Part shown: piece by piece, positions 1 to 4,970 of the stretch
How the letters are laid out: every line of letters begins with the position of its first letter
Numbering within the stretch: the first letter of the stretch is position 1
Assembly: GCA_019747165.1 (NCBI GenBank)
Contig: JAIERC010000116.1
Span: 1-7,871, forward strand
Source: Sphingomonas sp.
GTDB lineage: Bacteria > Pseudomonadota > Alphaproteobacteria > Sphingomonadales > Sphingomonadaceae
Length of the DNA: 7,871 nucleotides
Reading direction: 5' to 3'
Notes under the pieces: model-generated
Seen by the model: only the letters and a program-made list of their open reading frames with translations
The model's database searches: none
What the model was told of the DNA's origin: nothing
Made by a program: the position numbers and the translations under genes

Positions 1-173
1 TCGATGCGCCCAAGGCGCTGACGCCCAAGAAGGATGACGACGATCTCGCCGGTGACGACGAAGATCTGGACATCGCTGCCGACGACGAAGAACCCTCGCC
101 CGATGACGAGGTTGATCTTGGTGGCGATGACGATCTGGGCGTGGAAACGTCCAATGACGAGGAAGAGCGCTAA
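1..173 (+). CDS. TIGR02300 / FYDLN-type acidic protein, C-terminal end (partial)
   Basis: Only the last 56 codons are present; the frame starts at base 3 and ends with TAA at 171-173. Acidic residues make up 26 of the 56, in runs such as KKDDDDLAGDDEDLD and NDEEER. This matches the strongly acidic tail of the short alphaproteobacterial family TIGR02300 (FYDLN acid domain), whose conserved part is an N-terminal zinc-ribbon-like region that lies off the window. Its function is not known to me. The low-complexity tail alone cannot prove the family, so the name is an inference supported by the following tRNA-Ala, an arrangement I associate with sphingomonads. A strong inverted repeat begins 43 bases after the stop and probably ends this transcript. 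Confidence 0.6.
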   Translation, partial: DAPKALTPKKDDDDLAGDDEDLDIAADDEEPSPDDEVDLGGDDDLGVETSNDEEER

Positions 174-191
174 AAGCATTTTCCGTAAAGA

Positions 192-206
192 AGCGCACAA
201 GGCGCT
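192..206 (+). other. Small hairpin downstream of the FYDLN-type gene
   Basis: AGCGC (192-196) and GCGCT (202-206) form a 5-bp stem with a 5-base loop in the gap between the acidic protein and the tRNA. There is no following T-run. It may help stabilise the 3' end of the upstream mRNA, or may be chance. Confidence 0.25.
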
Positions 207-208
207 AC

Positions 209-235
209 TTGCCAAGGAAGCGTCGCCCCGATAAT
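209..235 (+). promoter_or_regulatory. Candidate sigma-70 promoter for tRNA-Ala
   Basis: TTGCCA (209-214, 5 of 6 to TTGACA) and GATAAT (230-235, 5 of 6 to TATAAT) are separated by 15 bases, shorter than the usual 16-18. The bases after the -10 are GC-rich (GGCGACGC), like the discriminators of stringently controlled stable-RNA promoters. Transcription would start near 242, giving a leader of about 19 bases before the tRNA at 261. The short spacer is the main doubt. Confidence 0.45.
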
Positions 236-247
236 GGCGACGCTTCC
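216..247 (+). terminator. Perfect 12-bp inverted repeat, terminator-like
   Basis: GGAAGCGTCGCC (216-227) and GGCGACGCTTCC (236-247) are perfectly complementary around an 8-base loop (228-235). A stem this strong, 43 bases after a stop codon and before a tRNA gene, suggests termination or 3'-end protection for the acidic-protein mRNA. No T-run follows on either strand, so it is not a classical intrinsic terminator. The loop contains the candidate -10 hexamer of the tRNA promoter. Confidence 0.55.
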
Positions 248-260
248 AGAACGTCAGGAT

Positions 261-336
261 GGGGCCGTAGCTCAGCTGGGAGAGCGCTGCGATGGCATTG
301 CAGAGGTCTGGGGTTCGATCCCCCACGGCTCCACCA
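261..336 (+). tRNA. tRNA-Ala(GGC)
   Basis: The sequence folds as a 76-base tRNA with an encoded CCA end. The 7-bp acceptor stem pairs GGGGCCG with CGGCTCC (one G-T pair). The D arm is GCTC/GAGC, and the anticodon stem is CTGCG/TGCAG with loop ATGGCAT. This places anticodon GGC at 294-296, which reads GCC and GCU alanine codons. The T loop is TTCGATC. Discriminator base A and CCA finish the gene. It lies convergent to the potassium channel gene. Confidence 0.97.
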
Positions 337-516
337 TTCGTTCGGTAAGATAATCAAATAGATAAATAATTTTAGCGCGATAGCGCTCCTCTCATACCGC
401 CGTGTTGGTATCGCAGAAGGGCGTTGGTATGCGCCCCAACGGCTGCCCAAAACCGGCTTTTGTATCTCATAAACGCCGTGCAATCGATGAGGATCACCGG
501 ATGGGACACGCTGTCC
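337..516. other. Intergenic region between tRNA-Ala and the convergent channel gene
   Basis: An AT-rich trailer (about 345-373, ending in TTTT) follows the tRNA and probably holds its 3' processing or termination site. Beyond it are a small hairpin AGCGC-GATA-GCGCT (374-387), an 8-base direct repeat GTTGGTAT (404-411 and 423-430), and an inverted repeat CGTTGG/CCAACG (422-427/436-441). Abutting the channel stop codon is GGACA-CGC-TGTCC (504-516). No convincing gene is seen on either strand. Confidence 0.5.
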
Positions 517-1611
517 TCATTCCTCATCGGCTTTGCGGCGCGAATCTTCTGAATGGATAATCGCAAGTAATTCGGGGAGCCGTGATGCGAGGTCGCGAAA
601 TTCGACGACATCAAGGCGCAGGAGCCGAGCCCGACCGGCAGCGACGACGGTCGCATTGCGCGGTGCGCTGGCGATGAGCGCGGCTTCGCCAAAAAATTGT
701 CCCGCCTTCAGGATGATTCGCTGGTCACCGACCAGCACGGCGACTTCTCCCTCTGCGATGAAGTACATGCTGTCGCCCGGCTGCCCGACCCGGACAATCG
801 GCGTTTCAGGGGCAAAATTCTCAACCTTTAACAGCCGGGCAATCTCGGCGAGAGCCGCTGATCCCAGCCCCCGGAACAGCGGCAGGCGGACAACAACATC
901 CCAGCTTTCAAGGAAATCACGGCGCTTCAATTCCTCCGAAAAGCTGCTTGCCAAAATGCCTGCCCATAGTGCGAACAAGCCGATACCGGCGATCATGACC
1001 GATCCGCCGACCACGCGACCGAAAAAGGAGATCGGAGTCTTGTCGCCATAGCCGGTCGTCGTGATCGTGGTCACCGTCCACCAAAGCGCGGCGGGAATGC
1101 TGCTAAACGCCTCAGGCTGAGCTTGGCGTTCGGCGAGATAAGCGAGTGTCGACGCGAACAGCGTGATCACGAGAAAGGCGGTAGCGACGCTGAGCAGCGG
1201 CTGACGTTCGCTGCGCAACACCCGCAAAACAAGGGCGAAGGCGGGGTTTTGCCGGATCAACTTTAACGCCCAGAGAATCCCAAAAAGCCGGGCATCGGCG
1301 GCAGATGCACCCACAACCAACGCCAGTGGGATGGGGAGGGCCGCCAGCAGATCGACGATCGCGGCTGGCGAGCGGGCGGACGTTTCACGGTGTTCCGCGC
1401 TCCAGATGCGCGCCGCGTAGAGGATGGCGAAAGCGGCGGCAATGGACAGGCAAGAGCCTGTTAAAATCAGCGCATAGGGAGCCGACACTTCAGGCAGCGT
1501 TCCCACCACCATGATGGCGATACCGACCAACACCAAAGGACGCTCAAGCCGCGGATGGGCCGCAAGCTCGGCAAAGCGCTCCTTGAATGTCGATTCTGTT
1601 GGCCTATCCAA
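517..1611 (-). CDS. Cyclic-nucleotide-gated potassium channel (MloK1-like)
   Basis: A 364-residue inner-membrane protein, close in size and layout to MlotiK1 (355 residues), the tetrameric cAMP-gated K+ channel of Mesorhizobium. Hydrophobic segments S1-S4 cover about residues 25-130. The S4 region carries arginines 120, 130, 133 and 136. S5 is at about 139-160 and S6 at about 197-222. The pore loop ends in TTTGYGD (184-190), the canonical K+ selectivity filter. After a C-linker, residues 250-355 form a cyclic-nucleotide-binding domain whose phosphate-binding cassette is intact: FGEAAL at 307-312 and PRNAT with R318 and T321. It should therefore pass K+ when cAMP or a similar ligand binds. The start codon is TTG (1609-1611); a GAAGGGGGG ribosome-binding sequence lies five bases upstream, and the first in-frame ATG (residue 34) would cut into S1. 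It is divergent from the CorA-like gene and convergent with the tRNA. Confidence 0.93.
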   Translation of the reverse strand: MDRPTESTFKERFAELAAHPRLERPLVLVGIAIMVVGTLPEVSAPYALILTGSCLSIAAAFAILYAARIWSAEHRETSARSPAAIVDLLAALPIPLALVVGASAADARLFGILWALKLIRQNPAFALVLRVLRSERQPLLSVATAFLVITLFASTLAYLAERQAQPEAFSSIPAALWWTVTTITTTGYGDKTPISFFGRVVGGSVMIAGIGLFALWAGILASSFSEELKRRDFLESWDVVVRLPLFRGLGSAALAEIARLLKVENFAPETPIVRVGQPGDSMYFIAEGEVAVLVGDQRIILKAGQFFGEAALIASAPRNATVVAAGRARLLRLDVVEFRDLASRLPELLAIIHSEDSRRKADEE

Positions 1612-1786
1612 CGAAGCCCCCCTTCGTTCCTATCTGCATCAACATGGATTCGCCCGCACAGTGCAAGCTAATAAACTCCCGAACTGGGTGACCGCTGAAT
1701 TGCCTATCAAAGCGGGCATATGTCCAGTGTTGCTCTATCAAAATGGTCGTGTGATTGTGATGTGATCTGACCTGGGGGGGTAAGAG
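1612..1786. promoter_or_regulatory. Divergent promoter region between the K+ channel and CorA-like genes
   Basis: These 175 bases must hold the promoters of both divergent genes. The octamer CTATCAAA occurs at 1704-1711 and 1735-1742, each preceded by TTGC (TTGC-CTATCAAA, TTGCT-CTATCAAA). The octamers are offset by 31 bases, about three helical turns, as expected for repeated regulator sites. GTGAT occurs three times at 1751-1766. G-tracts lie at both translation starts: G7 at 1774-1780 on the + strand, and G6 on the - strand at 1617-1622. No -35/-10 pair is good enough to name. Confidence 0.5.
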
Positions 1787-3451
1787 ATGATTAATCAGCA
1801 AAGCCAGGGGCAGGGTGATTGCGCCTCCGAGATTCTGGTCCGGCAGTTTCGGCAAATCCTCGTCTGGCCATTGCAGCTGACGCCGCAAGAGGGAAAAATC
1901 ACCGCCACGGCATATTGGGAGCATCTGTCATCGCAAGATTCGGCGTGGCAGGAGGTCGACGATCATGATGCGCAGAGTTCTATCGACCTTCGGGAACGGC
2001 GCTATGCCGAGTTTGTCGCCTTCACCCCCGACGTGCAGCACTTTCTCTATGGCGAGGGGCAAGCGGCGCATGGCGCAAAGGCACATGCCGGTCGGGCTAT
2101 ACGCACCTTTCGACGGCGCGATGTCGCGACGATCGATCTGGTTCTTCGCAAGGGTGACCCAACACTGACGCTGAATGCCGAGCGGGTCGAACTCTATTTC
2201 TTTTATGATGTCGATCTGGTGGTTCTGGCGGTCGAGATCGCAGGAAGCGACATATCACTCGAGCAAGTCCAGGATATAATGTTCCGCTTTGGACGCGCCT
2301 ATCCAAACGCATGGGATGCCAATGGTGATGGCGCCTGTTGTTGCGCCAGTGTCCAATTACGGTCGCCTGAAGGTACTGTTCTTGCGACATCGGACTATCA
2401 CCAAAAGGAACATTATCTCGATTTCGCCACCAAACATTTGTCGCCGCGCTTGGCAGACCATTGGTCGTTCCTGCTTCAGCCGCTGATGCCCCACCATGGC
2501 AGCAATAATGGACCGATCCTTTATCGGCAGTTGGAGCACCATCGAATCCCGCTGCTGGCGTATCTCGCCGTTGATGATCCTTATCGCATCGGTCGTGATG
2601 ACTGGATGCGGCTCGGGCTGGCGGCACGGCCAGGACCAAAGGGGCTTGCCCCTTTTGCGGCGGGTTTTCTTGACGGGTTCGAAGAGCGGTATTGCTATGA
2701 TCGGTTCTGGGACGGGCAACGCGGGCATGATCAGACAGCCACGCGCATGATTTGTTCAGGGCGGGCCTTCATCATGGTCGGGGAGGCCGATAATCCGCGC
2801 TTTACCAACGCAGAAACAGGCATTCTTGCGCAGTTTCGCCACCAGTATTTTCTGCTTGGTCTGATTGCCCATTTTCACAAGGCTGCTCTGCTGATCGTTA
2901 GGGACCGGCTCGCGTCGGCGATGAGCCAGTTACAGAATTACTCCGCCACAACGGTTAAGCGTTTCAAACGCGAAAGTCGGTTGTGCCATGTAAATTTTCT
3001 CCGATTTACGCATCGATATTGGTTTCAAGAGGTTTCCAATCAGCGCCCGGCGCAAGATCTTTTTAGGTTATGGACAAACCATCTTGGTACAGAGCGACTA
3101 TTTGTCGACGTGCGCGAAGAAATACTCGATATGATCAGCTATCTTGACAGTGACGGTTTGCGAAAACAGGCCAACACAGTCGTTCGGTTAACGGTCGTTA
3201 CCTTTTTCGGCTTGATTGGCACCCTGGTGACCGGTTTCCTGGGGATGAACCTGATCGATTTGACCCAGGTTTCCCTCGTTCAAAAAACGCTCTATTTCGT
3301 CGCGGCGCTCGTACCGATGACTTTTTTCACCTTCTATATTGCCGCGAAATCTCAGCGCCTGGCCGAGTTTGTCGATATCATGTCTGATGAACGGCAATCG
3401 ATGCGGGTCAAATGGCGTGCTTTTGTGCATGTTTGGGAACGAGGCAGATAG
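1787..3451 (+). CDS. CorA-like divalent cation transporter with a large N-terminal domain
   Basis: A 554-residue protein with the CorA signature at its C-terminus: TM1 at about 465-485, running into the GFLGMN motif (GMN at 486-488), a short acidic loop, TM2 at about 500-520, then a basic KSQR stretch. In CorA-family channels (about 316 residues in bacteria) GMN lies at the outer pore mouth and selects hydrated Mg2+. The preceding region, about 355-460, should be the long stalk helix. The remaining 350 or so residues are far longer than the usual CorA cytoplasmic domain and hold no motif I recognise; the odd features are a CCC triplet (184-186) and histidine-rich stretches near 235-252. Mg2+ is the default substrate, but Co2+, Ni2+ or Zn2+ (ZntB-like) are possible. 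ATG 1787 follows a G7 tract by six bases. The gene is divergent from the K+ channel and is visibly less GC-rich in its second half than the dehydrogenase gene that follows. Confidence 0.82.
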   Translation: MINQQSQGQGDCASEILVRQFRQILVWPLQLTPQEGKITATAYWEHLSSQDSAWQEVDDHDAQSSIDLRERRYAEFVAFTPDVQHFLYGEGQAAHGAKAHAGRAIRTFRRRDVATIDLVLRKGDPTLTLNAERVELYFFYDVDLVVLAVEIAGSDISLEQVQDIMFRFGRAYPNAWDANGDGACCCASVQLRSPEGTVLATSDYHQKEHYLDFATKHLSPRLADHWSFLLQPLMPHHGSNNGPILYRQLEHHRIPLLAYLAVDDPYRIGRDDWMRLGLAARPGPKGLAPFAAGFLDGFEERYCYDRFWDGQRGHDQTATRMICSGRAFIMVGEADNPRFTNAETGILAQFRHQYFLLGLIAHFHKAALLIVRDRLASAMSQLQNYSATTVKRFKRESRLCHVNFLRFTHRYWFQEVSNQRPAQDLFRLWTNHLGTERLFVDVREEILDMISYLDSDGLRKQANTVVRLTVVTFFGLIGTLVTGFLGMNLIDLTQVSLVQKTLYFVAALVPMTFFTFYIAAKSQRLAEFVDIMSDERQSMRVKWRAFVHVWERGR

Positions 3452-3494
3452 CGGCCGCTTTCAGCGGTTGCAGTGCGACGAAAATAGTTCACCG

Positions 3495-3527
3495 AAGCCA
3501 AGCGGCCTGCCTCATTCCGTTTGGCTT
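3495..3527 (+). terminator. Hairpin downstream of the CorA-like gene, possible terminator
   Basis: AAGCCAAGCGG (3495-3505) pairs with CCGTTTGGCTT (3517-3527) over 11 bp, with one G-T pair and an 11-base loop, starting 44 bases after the CorA-like stop codon. A T-rich stretch (GGTTGTTTT) lies about six to twelve bases further on, too far for a textbook U-tract. It may end the CorA-like transcript or act in the leader of the dehydrogenase gene. Confidence 0.4.
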
Positions 3528-3675
3528 GAGATGGTTGTTTTCATCGATGTTTGGCGTCCATGGAGGCCACCGACAATGTGCCCGGAGCCGGACCACCCGC
3601 GTCTTTGGTCTGGCCAGCGGTATGGCCCGTAACCTATGGAGCGTCGTTCGATATTCCGCGTAAAGGAAGCGATGA
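3528..3675 (+). promoter_or_regulatory. Leader region of the class III alcohol dehydrogenase gene
   Basis: This stretch should hold the dehydrogenase promoter, but no clear -35/-10 pair is visible. An inverted repeat GGCCA-N6-TGGCC lies at 3612-3627. The ribosome binding site AAGGAAG (3663-3669) is six bases from ATG 3676. No FrmR-type G/C-tract operator is seen. Confidence 0.4.
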
Positions 3676-4782
3676 ATGAAGACCCGTGCCGCCGTTGCCT
3701 TTGAAGCGAAGAAGCCGCTTGAAATCGTCGAGCTCGATCTGGAAGGCCCAAAGGCCGGTGAAGTGCTCGTCGAGATCATGGCAACAGGCATTTGCCATAC
3801 CGATGCCTATACGCTGGACGGTCTGGACAGCGAGGGTCTGTTCCCTTCGGTGCTTGGTCATGAGGGCGCGGGGATTGTGCGCGAGGTCGGCGAGGGGGTG
3901 ACATCGGTCAAGCCCGGCGACCATGTCATTCCGCTCTACACCCCTGAATGCCGCCAGTGTAAATCATGCCTTAGCGGCAAAACCAATTTGTGCACCGCGA
4001 TCCGCGCCACCCAGGGCAAGGGGTTAATGCCCGATGGCACGACGCGCTTTTCCTATCAGAGCAAGCCGATCTTCCATTATATGGGCTGTTCGACCTTTTC
4101 GAACTTCACCGTCCTGCCCGAAATCGCCGTTGCAAAAATCCGTGAGGACGCGCCGTTCAAGACGAGCTGCTATATTGGCTGCGGCGTCACCACCGGGGTG
4201 GGGGCTGTCGTGAACACGGCGAAGGTGCAGGTCGGTGATACGGTCGTGGTGTTCGGGCTGGGGGGGATTGGCCTCAACGTGCTGCAGGGCGCGCGGATGG
4301 CCGGGGCGAGCAAGATTGTCGGGGTCGATATCAATCCCGCGCGCGAGGAATGGGGCAAGCGCTTTGGCATGACCCATTTCGTTAATCCGGGCGATGTCGA
4401 AGATCTGGTCGCGCATCTCGTCGCGCTGACCGATGGCGGCGCTGATTATAGCTTCGACTGCACCGGCAACACAACGGTGATGCGCCAGGCGCTCGAATGC
4501 TGCCATCGCGGCTGGGGCACCTCGATCATCATCGGTGTGGCGGAGGCGGGCAAGGAAATCAGCACCCGTCCGTTCCAGCTCGTTACTGGGCGCAACTGGC
4601 GGGGCACTGCTTTTGGTGGTGCCAAGGGCCGCACCGACGTGCCCAAGATCGTCGACTGGTATATGAACGGAAAGATCGAGATCGACCCGATGATCACGCA
4701 TGTCCTAAAGCTCGAGGACATCAACAAGGGCTTTGATCTGATGCATGCCGGTGAAAGCATCCGATCCGTTGTGCTGTTTTGA
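3676..4782 (+). CDS. frmA: S-(hydroxymethyl)glutathione dehydrogenase / class III alcohol dehydrogenase
   Basis: A full-length 368-residue zinc medium-chain dehydrogenase. It oxidises S-hydroxymethylglutathione, the spontaneous adduct of formaldehyde and glutathione, to S-formylglutathione with NAD+; class III enzymes also reduce S-nitrosoglutathione. Catalytic zinc ligands are C40, H62 (GHEGAG) and C169 (GCGVTTG). Structural zinc ligands are C92, C95, C98 and C106. The Rossmann motif GLGGIG is at 194-199, with D218 positioned to bind the NAD ribose. D51 and R110 match the Asp and Arg of human ADH5 that bind the glutathione adduct, which separates it from ethanol-type enzymes. Blocks such as TQGKGLMPDGT and RPFQLVTGR are class III hallmarks. 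The start is supported by AAGGAAG six bases upstream. The enzyme is cytoplasmic. The gene stands alone: no S-formylglutathione hydrolase follows. Also named adhC or flhA in other bacteria. Confidence 0.97.
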   Translation: MKTRAAVAFEAKKPLEIVELDLEGPKAGEVLVEIMATGICHTDAYTLDGLDSEGLFPSVLGHEGAGIVREVGEGVTSVKPGDHVIPLYTPECRQCKSCLSGKTNLCTAIRATQGKGLMPDGTTRFSYQSKPIFHYMGCSTFSNFTVLPEIAVAKIREDAPFKTSCYIGCGVTTGVGAVVNTAKVQVGDTVVVFGLGGIGLNVLQGARMAGASKIVGVDINPAREEWGKRFGMTHFVNPGDVEDLVAHLVALTDGGADYSFDCTGNTTVMRQALECCHRGWGTSIIIGVAEAGKEISTRPFQLVTGRNWRGTAFGGAKGRTDVPKIVDWYMNGKIEIDPMITHVLKLEDINKGFDLMHAGESIRSVVLF

Positions 4783-4970
4783 TCGGCCTCGCTGGGCCCG
4801 CCGCAGCCGAGCACGCTTCAGAATTTCGGTCGGGCCCGCCTTGTCGATGAAGGCTTTTCGTCCTGATCAGAGACCTGTGCACTCGCGGCGATGCTGATAT
4901 ATGCGGGTCGGGAGGTGGCGTCTGCCAGACAGCCGCTTGATTTCATCATTTGCGCTGCAGAAAAATCACA
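4783..4970. promoter_or_regulatory. Intergenic region upstream of the alpha-glucosidase cluster
   Basis: This 188-base gap between the dehydrogenase and the GH13 gene probably holds the cluster promoter. GGGCCCGCC is repeated at 4794-4802 and 4832-4840. CTGATCAG (4863-4870) is a palindrome, and GTCTG-C-CAGAC (4920-4930) is an operator-like inverted repeat 40 bases before the start codon. No intrinsic terminator with a T-run follows the dehydrogenase, so read-through is possible. No LacI-type maltose operator is recognisable. Confidence 0.4.

Noticed and set aside
34..234. Rightward 66-residue frame over the acidic tail and tRNA leader
   Set aside because: It is a frame-shifted shadow of the GAT/GAC/GAA-rich tail and runs through the terminator-like stem.
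261..336. tRNA-Ala as an integration site for a mobile element
   Set aside because: No second copy of the tRNA 3' end, no integrase and no element-like genes are present in the window.
205..483. Leftward 92-residue open frame containing RGGSNPRP
   Set aside because: That motif is the well-known antisense translation of a tRNA T-arm and anticodon region; the frame lies across tRNA-Ala and is not a gene.
2315..2340. EF-hand-like DANGDG in the CorA-like protein (residues 177-182)
   Set aside because: The first part fits a calcium loop, but the rest (CCC, no glutamate at position 12) does not, and there is no clear flanking helix pair.
2097..2639. Leftward 180-residue frame inside the CorA-like gene
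   Set aside because: It is antisense to a gene with clear family motifs, has low-complexity Arg/His-rich content and no ribosome binding site or recognisable domain.
3450..3459. Palindrome AGCGGCCGCT over the CorA-like stop codon
   Set aside because: A short GC palindrome is expected by chance in this composition, and no T-run or partner repeat supports a role.
4024..4701. Leftward 225-residue frame opposite the dehydrogenase
   Set aside because: Long antisense frames are common over GC-rich genes; the sense strand is a fully conserved class III dehydrogenase, and the antisense product resembles nothing.
4950..4970. TTG at 4950 as the start of the alpha-glucosidase
   Set aside because: No ribosome binding site precedes it and the added residues are not family-like; ATG 4971 is preferred.
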